Below, piece by piece: positions 6,158 through 14,034 of a DNA stretch of 16,268 bases (position 1 is the stretch's first letter; each line of letters begins with the position of its first letter). Source of the DNA: DATLFQ01 sp035540915 (lineage in GTDB: Bacteria > Actinomycetota > Acidimicrobiia > Acidimicrobiales > GCA-2861595); the NCBI GenBank assembly GCA_035540915.1, contig DATLFQ010000046.1, forward strand, positions 1-16,268. The letters run 5' to 3'. Under the pieces are notes generated by a model. It was not told where the DNA came from and ran no database searches. It saw only the letters and a list, made by a program, of their open reading frames with translations. The position numbers were made by a program, and so were the translations under genes.

Positions 6158-7068
6158 GTTCAGCGCCGGTGGTGCTCGGCGGCGGGCCCGCCGCTCCCAC
6201 CCTCACCACGTCGGTGACGTTCGGCCGTCGCCTGCGGGACCACGTGTTCCGGGGGCTGCTGGTCCTGAGCATCCTGGTGGCGCTGGTCACGCTGTTCGCG
6301 CTCCTGATCGACACGTTCCTGACGGGCCGGCCCCGCCTCAACTCCGACCTGGTCCGGAACATGCCGTCGGCCCGGCCGACCCGCGCCGGCATCCAGTCCG
6401 CCATCTTCGGGTCGCTGTGGGTCGTCGGCCTGGCCGGGTCGCTCTCGCTGCCGCTCGGGGTCGGCACCGCCGTCTACCTGGAGGAGTTCGCACCCCGGGA
6501 GCGGTGGTACATCCGCCTCGTCGAGCTGAACATCCAGAACCTGGCCGGCGTGCCGTCGGTGGTGTTCGGGATCCTCGGGCTGGCGTTCGTGGCTCGCGGC
6601 CCGTTCGGCTGGGGGTTCACCGTGGGCAGTGCGGCCATGGTGCTGACGATCCTCGTCCTGCCCACCGTGATCGTGGCCTCACGGGAGGCGATCCGGGCCG
6701 TGCCCCCGTCGCTTCGGGACGGGTCGCTGGCCCTCGGGGCGACCCACTGGCAGACGATCTGGCGCCAGGTGCTGCCGTCGGCCATTCCGGGCATCGCCAC
6801 CGGCAGCATCCTGTCGGTGTCGCGGGCGCTGGGGGAGTCCGCCCCGCTGCTGCTGCTGGGGGCCCTCACCTTCGTCACGTTCAACCCCGACGGTTTGGAC
6901 AGCAGCTACACCGTGCTGCCGCTGCTGATCTTCAAGTACGCCTCGGATGCGAAGGCCGAGTTCCACGTGGTGGCCGCGGCCGCCATCATCGTGCTGCTGC
7001 TCATGCTTCTGACGATGAACACCGCTGCCATTCTGATCCGCAACCACTTCCAGAAGCGGCGGGCATGA
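6154..7068 (+). CDS. pstA: PstA, phosphate ABC transporter permease
   Basis: This 304-residue permease pairs with PstC. Hydrophobic helices lie at about 32-54, 82-108, 126-148, 157-176, 210-243 and 271-297. The EAA loop is at 178-212, beginning SREAIRAVPPSLRDG and continuing SLALGATHWQT. SVSRALGESAPLLLLGA (221-237) is the PstA counterpart of the PstC sequence. The ATG at 6154 overlaps the pstC stop by four bases and has GAGG (6143-6146) seven bases upstream. The N-terminal 25 residues are a low-complexity cytoplasmic tail. Nineteen bases separate it from pstB, with a strong ribosome site in the gap. Confidence 0.95.
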   Translation: MSSAPVVLGGGPAAPTLTTSVTFGRRLRDHVFRGLLVLSILVALVTLFALLIDTFLTGRPRLNSDLVRNMPSARPTRAGIQSAIFGSLWVVGLAGSLSLPLGVGTAVYLEEFAPRERWYIRLVELNIQNLAGVPSVVFGILGLAFVARGPFGWGFTVGSAAMVLTILVLPTVIVASREAIRAVPPSLRDGSLALGATHWQTIWRQVLPSAIPGIATGSILSVSRALGESAPLLLLGALTFVTFNPDGLDSSYTVLPLLIFKYASDAKAEFHVVAAAAIIVLLLMLLTMNTAAILIRNHFQKRRA

Positions 7069-7087
7069 ACCCTCGCCAGGAGGGACG

Positions 7088-7948
7088 ATGAGCGACATCT
7101 CCGTCAGCCCCGTGACGACGAGCCGACCGGAGGTCCGGGTGCCCGACCGACCCCGAGCCGAGGGCGAGGTGGTGCTCGACGTCGACGGGCTCTCGGTGTA
7201 CTACGGCTCGTTCCGGGCCGTGCGCGACGTCGAGCTCGACATCCGCCGGGGCGAGATCACCGCCTTCATCGGCCCCTCGGGCTGCGGCAAGTCCACCGTC
7301 CTGCGGTGCTTCAACCGCATGAACGACCTCATCCCCGGCGCCCGGGTGGAGGGCGCCATCTCCTACCGGGGCATCGACCTGTACGGCCCTGCGGCCGACG
7401 CCGGCGAGGTGCGCCGCCGCATCGGGATGGTGTTCCAGAAGCCGAACCCGTTCCCCAAGAGCATCTACGAGAACGTCGCCTTCGGCCCGCGGGTCAACGG
7501 CACCCGCCAGAAGGGCGACCTGGACGAGATCGTCGAGCGCTCGCTGAAGCGGGCCGCGCTGTGGGACGAGGTCAAGGACCGGCTCAAGACGCCGGCCTCG
7601 GGGCTGTCGGGCGGCCAGCAGCAACGCCTGTGCATCGCCCGCGCCATCGCCATCGATCCCGAGATCCTGCTGATGGACGAGCCGTGCTCGGCTCTCGACC
7701 CGATCGCCACGACCCGCATCGAGGACCTGATGCAGGAGATCAAGGCCGAGTTCACGATCATCATCGTGACCCACAACATGCAGCAGGCGGCCCGGGTGAG
7801 CGACCGGACGGCGTTCTTCACCACCGAGGTGAGCGAGGACAGCGACCGGCGGACCGGCGTCCTGGTGGAGTACGACCGGACCGAGAAGATGTACTCGAAT
7901 CCCCGCGACGAGCGCACCGAGAACTACGTCACCGGCCGGTTCGGCTAG
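7088..7948 (+). CDS. pstB: PstB, phosphate ABC transporter ATPase
   Basis: This 286-residue ATPase powers phosphate import by PstSCA. The Walker A motif GPSGCGKST is at 62-70 and the Q-loop MVFQKPNPFP has Gln117. The ABC signature is LSGGQQQR (173-180), Walker B is ILLMDEP with Glu198, and the switch His is His229 in VTHNMQQAARVSD. FQKPNPFPKSIYENV and the C-terminal NPRDERTENYVTGRFG are characteristic of PstB. It is about 25-30 residues longer than usual because of a disordered N-terminal extension. A strong AGGAGG (7078-7083) precedes the ATG. Unlike many pst operons, no phoU follows; the next gene on this strand is ppx, 243 bp away. Confidence 0.97.
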   Translation: MSDISVSPVTTSRPEVRVPDRPRAEGEVVLDVDGLSVYYGSFRAVRDVELDIRRGEITAFIGPSGCGKSTVLRCFNRMNDLIPGARVEGAISYRGIDLYGPAADAGEVRRRIGMVFQKPNPFPKSIYENVAFGPRVNGTRQKGDLDEIVERSLKRAALWDEVKDRLKTPASGLSGGQQQRLCIARAIAIDPEILLMDEPCSALDPIATTRIEDLMQEIKAEFTIIIVTHNMQQAARVSDRTAFFTTEVSEDSDRRTGVLVEYDRTEKMYSNPRDERTENYVTGRFG

Positions 7949-8113
7949 GTCGTGGGACTGCCGCCGCAGGTCTCCTCCGTGGGTGGCGCTGCGGGCTGAC
8001 GGGAGGTCGAGGACATGGTGGCGGTGACCGCCGGCAAGTCGCGGGCGGTGACCCATGTGGACGTCGTGGAAGGCGACCTGCCCCCGGTGGCTGGCGGGGC
8101 ACGGACGGTCACC

Positions 8114-8131
8114 GCGGCGGTGCACCGCCGC
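8114..8131. repeat. 18-bp perfect palindrome between pstB and ppx
   Basis: The 18 bases from 8114 to 8131 (GCGGCGGTG followed by CACCGCCGC) equal their own reverse complement, centred on TGCA. The palindrome sits 60 bases upstream of the preferred ppx start and 46 bases upstream of its -10. It could be an operator for a dimeric regulator, or part of a structure at the end of the pst transcript; no T-run follows, so a classical terminator is unlikely. In the alternative longer ppx frame it would encode AAVHRR, so it could be a codon-level coincidence. Confidence 0.4.
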
Positions 8132-8177
8132 CCCGCCACGCTTCCCGGTGCGAACTCGGCGACCGAGGCGAACGCCG

Positions 8178-8183
8178 TAGGCT
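8178..8183 (+). promoter_or_regulatory. Putative -10 (TAGGCT) of ppx
   Basis: TAGGCT is followed by 8 bases and then the ATG at 8192, the leaderless spacing seen at other genes here. It supports starting ppx at 8192 and transcribing it separately from pstSCAB. Confidence 0.5.
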
Positions 8184-8191
8184 GGCCCAGG

Positions 8192-9760
8192 ATGCGGATC
8201 GCGGCGCTCGATCTGGGCAGCAATTCGTTCCACCTCCTGGTGGCCGATGCCCGGCCGGACGGGTCGTTCGTACCACTGGTGCGGGAGAAGGAGATGCTCC
8301 GCCTGGGCGACGTGCTTGGGCGGTTCGGGCGCATCCCCGACGAGTCGGCGGACGCGGCCGTCGAGACGGTCAGGCGGTTGCGGGCCATGGCCGAGGCGGC
8401 GGGCGCCGACGAGCTGGTCACCTGCGCCACCAGCGCCATCCGGGAGGCCGCCAACGGCGGCGAGCTGGTCGACCGCCTGGAGACCGAGGCGGGGGTCTCC
8501 GTCCGGGTCATCAGCGGCCTGGACGAGGCGCGCCTCATCTTCCGGGCCGTGCGGGCCAGCGTCCTCATCGACCCCGGCCCGGCCGTCGCCATCGACCTGG
8601 GGGGCGGCAGCCTGGAGGTCATGGTCGGCGACTCGGCGTCGCTGTGGTGGTCGGCCAGCGTGAAGCTGGGCGTGGCCCGCCTGACCGCCGAGCTGGTGCA
8701 CACCGACCCGCCGTCGAAATCCGACCTGCGGCGCCTGCAAGACCGGGTGACCGAGGTTCTCGGGCCGGTCGCCCAGCACGTGGTCGGCTTCCGGCCGACG
8801 ATGCTGATAGGCACCAGCGGCACGCTGACCGACCTCGCCCGGTTGGCCGAGGCCGGCCGGACCGGGGCCGTCCCGTCGGCGATGAACCAGCTGCGGGTGA
8901 CGAGGCCCGACCTCGACGTGGTCCACCAGGAGCTGGTCACCGCCGCGGCCGCCGACCGCCGCCGCCTGCCCGGCCTGGACGCCCGCAGAGCCGACCTCGC
9001 CCCGGCCGGGTCGACGGTGCTGCAGGGGGCCATGGATCTGTTCGGCCTGGGGGAGCTGACCATCGGCAGCTGGGCCCTGCGTGAAGGGATGGTCCTGGAG
9101 GCCATCGCCTCCCACGACCCGGCCGACTGGGGTGCCGACCCGAGGCTCATCCGCCGGGGATCGGTCACCGACCTCGGGCAGCGCTGCAACTGGCGGGAGG
9201 ACCACGCCCGCCAGGTGGCCGGCCTGGCCGTGACCCTCTTCGACGGGACCCGGGCGCTGCACCGGCTGGGCGACGCCGAGCGGGAGCTCCTCGAGTACGC
9301 GGCCCTGCTCCACGACATCGGCGAGCACATCTCCTCGGAGTCGCACCACAAGCACACCGCCTACCTGATCGAGCACGGCCGGCTGCGGGGCTTCTCGCCC
9401 GAGGAGGTTGCCGTCCTGGCCACGCTCGGCCGCTACCACCGCCAGGGCGAGCCCAAGGCCTCCTTCGAGCCCTGGGCGTCGCTCTCCGAGGAGCGGCGCC
9501 GGGACGCCCGTGCCCTGCTCGCGTTGCTGCGGCTGGCCGACGGCCTGGACCGGGGCCACGCCGGTGCCGTGGAGTCGATCGCCGTCGAGGTGGGCGCCGA
9601 GGTGGTGCATGTCCACGTCCGCGCCCCCGGGGACGCCGACCTGGACCTGTGGGGCGGCCGCCGCAAGCGTCGCCTGTTCGAGCAGGTCTTCGACCGGGCC
9701 GTCGAGATCGACCAGCGCCCCGCTGCTGCGGCCGGTGGCGACCTGACCGCCAGCGCCTGA
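8192..9760 (+). CDS. ppx: Ppx/GppA-family phosphatase with C-terminal HD domain (exopolyphosphatase)
   Basis: This 522-residue cytoplasmic enzyme should release phosphate from polyphosphate ends and/or hydrolyse pppGpp. The actin-like N-terminal part has the phosphate motif DLGSNSFHLL (7-16), SGLDEARLIF with the likely catalytic Glu112, DLGGGSLEV (135-143) and GTSGT (207-211). The C-terminal half has an HD-type domain with EDHAR (337-341), LLHDIGEHI (372-380, His374-Asp375) and SHHKHTAYLI (384-393), as in E. coli Ppx and GppA, which are of similar length (about 500 residues). ATG8192 is preferred because the protein then begins directly with the family's first strand. An upstream in-frame ATG at 8015 with a good GGGAGG site would add 59 unfamiliar residues. 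The short Actinobacterial Ppx forms lack the HD part, so this is the long type. It converges on the ppk operon. Confidence 0.93.
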   Translation: MRIAALDLGSNSFHLLVADARPDGSFVPLVREKEMLRLGDVLGRFGRIPDESADAAVETVRRLRAMAEAAGADELVTCATSAIREAANGGELVDRLETEAGVSVRVISGLDEARLIFRAVRASVLIDPGPAVAIDLGGGSLEVMVGDSASLWWSASVKLGVARLTAELVHTDPPSKSDLRRLQDRVTEVLGPVAQHVVGFRPTMLIGTSGTLTDLARLAEAGRTGAVPSAMNQLRVTRPDLDVVHQELVTAAAADRRRLPGLDARRADLAPAGSTVLQGAMDLFGLGELTIGSWALREGMVLEAIASHDPADWGADPRLIRRGSVTDLGQRCNWREDHARQVAGLAVTLFDGTRALHRLGDAERELLEYAALLHDIGEHISSESHHKHTAYLIEHGRLRGFSPEEVAVLATLGRYHRQGEPKASFEPWASLSEERRRDARALLALLRLADGLDRGHAGAVESIAVEVGAEVVHVHVRAPGDADLDLWGGRRKRRLFEQVFDRAVEIDQRPAAAAGGDLTASA

Positions 9761-9784
9761 ACCGAGCCGCCGAGCCGTCGTCGG

Positions 9785-9806
9785 AGCGCGCCCTCGCCGT
9801 CGCGCT
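9785..9806. terminator. Weak hairpin between the convergent ppx and histidine-phosphatase genes
   Basis: AGCGCG (9785-9790) and CGCGCT (9801-9806) can pair around a 10-base loop in the 61-bp gap between two convergent stops. There is no T-run on either side, so this is at most a weak bidirectional terminator and could be chance in such GC-rich DNA. Confidence 0.2.
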
Positions 9807-9821
9807 GTCGACGACCCGGCG

Positions 9822-10280
9822 CTACTCCGGCGGCGGCAGGTAGCGGTCGCCGGCCATGGTGCCGTCCGGGCGCCGCACCAGCACCCAGGTCGAGCCCTTC
9901 TCGCATCGGGAGACACCGGCGAGGTGGCCGCCGGCGTCCAGGCTGTCCAGCACCTCGGGGATCACGTCGCCGTGGCTGCACAGCACGGCGCCCTCCTCGA
10001 TGCCGTGGACCAGGCGGACGGCGGCGGCCGTCCCACCCTCGGCCAGCGCCTCCGCCCGCTCGACGGCCACGCCGCGGTCGTGCGCCAGCGGCGTGACCGT
10101 CTGGACGCACCGGAGCGACGGACTGGACAGGACCCGCGTCACGTCGTAGCCAGCCAGCAGTCCGACCAGCGCCTCCGCCTGGGAGAAGCCGCGCTCGCTC
10201 AGGGGCCTCAGCTCGTCGGCGCCGTCCCACTCCGAGCGCCGGAGGGCGACCGCGTGGCGCACGAGCAGGAGGACCCTCAC
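9822..10280 (-). CDS. SixA-like histidine phosphatase, resembling the C-terminal domain of MutT1
   Basis: This 152-residue protein belongs to the histidine phosphatase superfamily. The catalytic RHA (Arg8-His9) follows the first strand in VLLLVRHAVALRR. A conserved Arg57 lies in LSSPSLRCVQTV, and the second active-site His103 is in LCSHGDVIPEV. No signal peptide is present, so it is cytoplasmic. The family includes phosphohistidine phosphatases such as SixA. The region from CSHGDVIPEVLDSL to the KGSTWVLVRRPDGTMAGDRY tail also recalls the C-terminal half of actinobacterial MutT1, but the Nudix domain found there is absent. GTG10280 overlaps the upstream CYTH-CHAD stop by four bases (GTGA), so it is the third gene of the ppk operon. 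The substrate is unknown; polyphosphate metabolism, nucleotide-linked phosphate or phosphohistidine are possibilities. Confidence 0.85.
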   Translation of the reverse strand: MRVLLLVRHAVALRRSEWDGADELRPLSERGFSQAEALVGLLAGYDVTRVLSSPSLRCVQTVTPLAHDRGVAVERAEALAEGGTAAAVRLVHGIEEGAVLCSHGDVIPEVLDSLDAGGHLAGVSRCEKGSTWVLVRRPDGTMAGDRYLPPPE

Positions 10281-11791
10281 CGAAGCCAGGTGCGCAGTGA
10301 CCTGTCCGCCGCCGCCTCCCACGCGGCGCGCCAGTCCCGCCGCCCGACCTCGATCGCCAGCCGCTGCACGCCGACCAGGTCGCCGGCCACCACCGCCTCG
10401 GACGTGGACAGCGAAGGCCGGGCGGCCCGCAGCCAGGCCTCGGCGACGACGGCGTCGTTCAGGTCCCCCAGGACCTCCTGCACCCCTGCCACGGCGCGAG
10501 CGAACCGGCGGGCCGGCTTGCCTATCACCGGGGTGGCCGCCTCGGCCGCATAGCGGCACCGTTTGGCCTGGATGCGCACCGCGTGGAGCGCCGCGACCGA
10601 GAGATTGGCGTCCGACGCGCCGACCGCCCTGCGAAGGCGGGCCCACGGCGCCCGCACCAGCTGGGGCAGCGCCTTGGCGGCGCGGCGGTCGGCCGCGCGC
10701 CGGCACGGCGGCGCCGCCGCGGCTGCCACCAGCGCGTCGAGCACCGTCAGGTAGGCGTCGCCTTCCAGGACTGCCAGCAGTCGTTCCCAAGCCGCCTCCC
10801 GGCCCGCCGAGAGCCGGCCGAGCAGCGTGGCCACCGCCGCCGGATCTGCGCCGGGCAGGTCGGAGGCCTGGCGCCGCAGGCGCTCGAGCAGCACGTCCGC
10901 GTCGCGGACGGCACCCAGGTCGGCGGCCAGGTCACGGAGCTGGTCGCGCAGGGACGCGGTCGCCCCGGCGTCGAGGACGGGCCGGAAGGTCCGCAGGTCC
11001 GACCGCAGCCGGCGCACCGCCACTCGGGCCTGGTGGACGTCCTCGGCGTCGTCGCCGAGCCGAACGCCGGGATCGTGGGCCATCAACCGGGCTGTGCCGT
11101 TGGCGATCGCGGCGCGGACCACGTCGGCCATCGTGGCGTCGCCGTCCAGGTGTGGCACGACGACATCGGGGGGCGCCACCGCCCGGGGACCGAGGGCCCG
11201 GACCAGCTTGGAGGGGAAGGCCGACGCCGCCGCGCCGGCCTCCTGGAGGCGCCCGACCACGGTGTCCAGCAGGCCGTCGATGGCCTCCGGGGCCAGCTCC
11301 ACCTCCAGCTCGCGGAATCGGGCGGCCACGCGGGGCCCGTCGAGGATCGAGACCTCGTCGTCGTCCACCTCGGCCAGCTGGGCGCCCTCGCCGTCGCGCA
11401 GCTCGAGGGCCCGCCGCCGGGTGCGCAGGTGGGCGACCGGGGCGAGCACGGCCGAGCGGACGGTGGCCCGCACCAGCTTGGCCACCTCGTCGGGGATGAC
11501 CCGGCCCGGTGCCTCGACGGTCACCTCCCGCCGGCTGGTCACCGGCCCCGCGGGACCGTCGGGCAGCTTCACCGTCCAGGTGCCGTCGGCGCCCCCCTCG
11601 CCGCTGCGGTGGCGCACTGTGATCCCCGCCCGGACGAGGCGCAGGTCGCCGGTGTCGTAGTAGACGGCGTCCAACACCCGGTCCGGCAGCGGGGCGGCCA
11701 GCACGCCGTCGGCGACGCCGTCGAGCCGGGGGAGGCGGAAGCCCACCCAGGCGTCCAACTTGGCTTCCGTCTCGATCGAGTGGCGGGCCAC
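10277..11791 (-). CDS. CYTH and CHAD domain protein, likely polyphosphate-binding triphosphatase
   Basis: This 504-residue cytoplasmic protein has two domains. The N-terminal CYTH domain (about 5-205) shows the ExExK signature as IETEAK (Glu7, Glu9, Lys11), YYDTGDLRL (44-52), the basic pair in TVRHR (58-62), WTVKLP (72-77) and FRELEVEL (159-166). These are the tunnel residues of triphosphate-tunnel enzymes that hydrolyse inorganic or organic triphosphates. The C-terminal CHAD domain (about 218-500) is helical and carries paired basic helices, VHQARVAVRRLRSDLR (252-267) and LHAVRIQAKRCRY (402-414), which in the family bind polyphosphate. The layout is that of E. coli YgiF. The GTG at 11791 comes two bases after the ppk stop, so it is coupled to ppk. 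Location between ppk and a phosphatase supports a polyphosphate role. Confidence 0.9.
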   Translation of the reverse strand: MARHSIETEAKLDAWVGFRLPRLDGVADGVLAAPLPDRVLDAVYYDTGDLRLVRAGITVRHRSGEGGADGTWTVKLPDGPAGPVTSRREVTVEAPGRVIPDEVAKLVRATVRSAVLAPVAHLRTRRRALELRDGEGAQLAEVDDDEVSILDGPRVAARFRELEVELAPEAIDGLLDTVVGRLQEAGAAASAFPSKLVRALGPRAVAPPDVVVPHLDGDATMADVVRAAIANGTARLMAHDPGVRLGDDAEDVHQARVAVRRLRSDLRTFRPVLDAGATASLRDQLRDLAADLGAVRDADVLLERLRRQASDLPGADPAAVATLLGRLSAGREAAWERLLAVLEGDAYLTVLDALVAAAAAPPCRRAADRRAAKALPQLVRAPWARLRRAVGASDANLSVAALHAVRIQAKRCRYAAEAATPVIGKPARRFARAVAGVQEVLGDLNDAVVAEAWLRAARPSLSTSEAVVAGDLVGVQRLAIEVGRRDWRAAWEAAADRSLRTWLR

Positions 11792-11793
11792 TT

Positions 11794-13893
11794 TCAGAGC
11801 TGGAGCGCGGCGACCGGACCGGTGGCGCCGCGCCGGAGCCGGTCCCGCTCGGCCGCCCGGGCCTGGAGCCGGGCGTGGGTCGCCACTCCCTTCACGGTGG
11901 GCACCTTGGTCCAGCGGCCCTCGGGGCCCAGCTCCCACGCCTGGACGTCGTCGGCCAGGCAGATGTCGAGGATCTCCTGCAGGCGCGTCTGCAGCGGCGG
12001 GGCCTCGACCGGCACCAGCACCTCGATGCGGCGGTCGAGGTTCCTGGGCATCATGTCGGCCGACCCGATGAGGTAGCGCACCGGTCGTGCCCGCCCGGTG
12101 CCGAAGGCCAGGATGCGCGAGTGCTCCAGGTAGCGGCCGAGGATCGAGCGCACCCGGATGTTGTCCGAGAGGCCGGCGACGCCCGGCCGCAGGCAGCACA
12201 CGCTGCGCACGATCAGCTCGATGGGCACACCAGCGGCCGACGCCTTGTAGAGGGCGTCGATCACGGCCTGGTCCACGAGCCCGTTCATCTTCATCACGAT
12301 GCGGCCCGGCTCGGGCCCGGCCGCCTCCTGCTCGATCATGGCGATGACGTGGTCGCGCAGGTCGCTGGGCGCCACCACCAGCTTCTCGAAGCCGGTCTGG
12401 CGGCTGTAGCCGGTGAGGTAGTTGAACAGCTCGGTCAGCTCCTCGCCCAGCTCCTGCTCGCACGAGAGGAGCCCGATGTCCTCGTACATGCGGGCCGTCT
12501 TGGAGTTGTAGTTGCCCGTGCCGACGTGGCAGTACCGGCGGATGCGGTCGTCGTCCTGGCGCACGACCAGTGCGGTCTTGCTGTGGGTCTTGAATCCGAC
12601 CAGGCCGTAGACCACGTGGGCCCCGCTCTGCTCCAGCTTGCGGGCCCAGGCGATGTTGGCCTGCTCGTCGAACTGCGCCTTCAGCTCCACCAGCGCGGCC
12701 ACCTGCTTGCCGGCCTCGGCCGCCCGGACGAGCGCCTCGACGATGGGGCTGTGGCCCGAGGTCCGGTACAGCGTCTGCTTGATGGCCAGCACCTTGGGAT
12801 CGGCCGCCGCCTGCTGGATGAAGGCTTCCACCGAGGTACGGAACGAGTCGTAGGGGTGGTGGACCAGGATGTCGCCCCGGCGCAGGGTTGCGAAGAGGTC
12901 CGCCGGCTCGTCGTCGGCGTCGGCCAGGCCGGGCTGGGTGGCCGCCAACCACGGCTCGTCCTTCAGCTCCGGCCGGTCCAGCTCCCACACCGACCACAGA
13001 CCGCCGAGGTCGAGTGGGCTCGGCACCTCGAAGACCTGGTCGTCCTCGTCCAACTCCAGCTCCGTGGTCAGGAGGCGGCGCATCTCGGTCGACATGGCCG
13101 GGTCGATCTCCAGCCGCACGGCCCGCCCGAAGCGCCGTCGCCGCAGCTCCATCTCGATGGCCGCCAGCAGGTCGTCGGCCTCGTCCTCCTCCAGTGTCAG
13201 GTCGGCGCTGCGGGTCACCCGGAAGTGGTACCGGCACTCGATCTCCATGCCCGGGAACAGCCGGTCCAGGTGGGCGGCGATCACGTCCTCCAGAGGGACG
13301 AACCGCTGGCCGTCGGGCAGCACCACGAAGCGCGGGAGGAGGGGCGGCACCTTGATGCGGGCGAAACGCCGAGTCCCCGTGATCGGGTCCCGGACGATGA
13401 GGCCGAGGTTCAGCGACAGGCTGGAGATGTAGGGGAAGGGGTGGCCCGGGTCGACGGCCAGCGGCGTGAGCACCGGGAACACGTCCTCGAACACAGTGGC
13501 GATGTGGGCACGGTCGGCTTCGTCCAGGGACGACCACGACGCCAGCGTGATGCCGGCGGCCGCCAGCTCGGGGACGATCTGCTCGGCGAAGCAGCGCGAC
13601 TGGCGCTCGACCAGCTGCCGCACCCGGCGGGCGATGGCGTGCAGCTGCTCGCGAGGGCTGAGCCCGTCGGGTGTGGTGGCCTGCAGACCCGCCGCCACCC
13701 GGTCCCGCAGGACGGCCACCCGCACCTGGAAGAACTCGTCGACGTTGGTGCTGAAGATGGCCAGGAACTTGGCCCGTTCCAGCAGCGGCGTGGCCGGGTC
13801 CTCGGCCAGGCTCAGCACCCGCTCCTGGAAGTCCAGGAGCGACAGCTCGCGGTTCAGGTACGGCGCAGCCGCAGCTCGTTCGTCGTCCGGCAC
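11794..13893 (-). CDS. ppk1: Polyphosphate kinase 1 (PPK1)
   Basis: This 699-residue enzyme reversibly makes polyphosphate from ATP gamma-phosphate. The N-terminal domain begins YLNRELSLLDFQERVL (12-27), and STNVDEFFQVRV (48-59) includes the ATP-contacting Asn50. The middle region carries TPLAVDPGHPFPYISSLSLN (143-162). The catalytic phospholipase-D-like domains hold the autophosphorylated His437 in GFKTHSKTALV and His591 in LEHSRILAFG, with Arg377 in LYRTSG and CHVGTGNYNSKTARMYEDIG (455-474). Length is normal for the family. GTG13893 is the start because it follows TACCCT by 6 bases and precedes the conserved N-terminus by only a short tail. It heads a three-gene operon with CYTH-CHAD and the histidine phosphatase and is divergent from the padR-like gene. 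There is no clear PHO box in its own orientation. Confidence 0.97.
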   Translation of the reverse strand: MPDDERAAAAPYLNRELSLLDFQERVLSLAEDPATPLLERAKFLAIFSTNVDEFFQVRVAVLRDRVAAGLQATTPDGLSPREQLHAIARRVRQLVERQSRCFAEQIVPELAAAGITLASWSSLDEADRAHIATVFEDVFPVLTPLAVDPGHPFPYISSLSLNLGLIVRDPITGTRRFARIKVPPLLPRFVVLPDGQRFVPLEDVIAAHLDRLFPGMEIECRYHFRVTRSADLTLEEDEADDLLAAIEMELRRRRFGRAVRLEIDPAMSTEMRRLLTTELELDEDDQVFEVPSPLDLGGLWSVWELDRPELKDEPWLAATQPGLADADDEPADLFATLRRGDILVHHPYDSFRTSVEAFIQQAAADPKVLAIKQTLYRTSGHSPIVEALVRAAEAGKQVAALVELKAQFDEQANIAWARKLEQSGAHVVYGLVGFKTHSKTALVVRQDDDRIRRYCHVGTGNYNSKTARMYEDIGLLSCEQELGEELTELFNYLTGYSRQTGFEKLVVAPSDLRDHVIAMIEQEAAGPEPGRIVMKMNGLVDQAVIDALYKASAAGVPIELIVRSVCCLRPGVAGLSDNIRVRSILGRYLEHSRILAFGTGRARPVRYLIGSADMMPRNLDRRIEVLVPVEAPPLQTRLQEILDICLADDVQAWELGPEGRWTKVPTVKGVATHARLQARAAERDRLRRGATGPVAALQL

Positions 13894-13899
13894 CCAGTC

Positions 13900-13905
13900 A
13901 GGGTA
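13900..13905 (-). promoter_or_regulatory. Putative -10 (TACCCT) of the ppk operon
   Basis: Read on the minus strand, TACCCT ends 6 bases before the ppk GTG, again implying a leaderless transcript. No ribosome site is present in front of the GTG. Confidence 0.45.
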
Positions 13906-13964
13906 ACGCCGCCGATCGCGCCGGCCGGCAGCCGCCGGGCATTGATCCAGTGCCCTCCACCTGC

Positions 13965-13993
13965 CGTCACCGGTCGTTCAGCCATCGGCGACC
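13965..13993 (+). promoter_or_regulatory. Possible degenerate PHO box upstream of the padR-like gene
   Basis: CGTCACC (13965-13971), GTTCAGC (13976-13982) and GGCGACC (13987-13993) follow an 11-bp period and match the GTTCACC consensus at 5, 6 and 4 of 7 positions. The last unit ends 41 bp before a TAACTT hexamer, the same gap as at phoU1 and pstS. The third unit is poor, so the box may be a coincidence. It also lies between divergent promoters and might serve ppk. Confidence 0.25.
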
Positions 13994-14034
13994 CGTGGTT
14001 GCCGGTCTGCCGTCGCGCCGGCTTCACCTGCCGG

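Noticed and set aside
6615..6621. GTTCACC inside pstA as a PHO box
   Set aside because: It is a single unit with no second copy at 11 bp and lies within well-supported coding sequence.
7001..9916. A 971-codon open frame on the minus strand across pstB and ppx
   Set aside because: It is a shadow of pstB and ppx, both of which have complete catalytic motifs on the plus strand; the antisense translation is low complexity with no domain.
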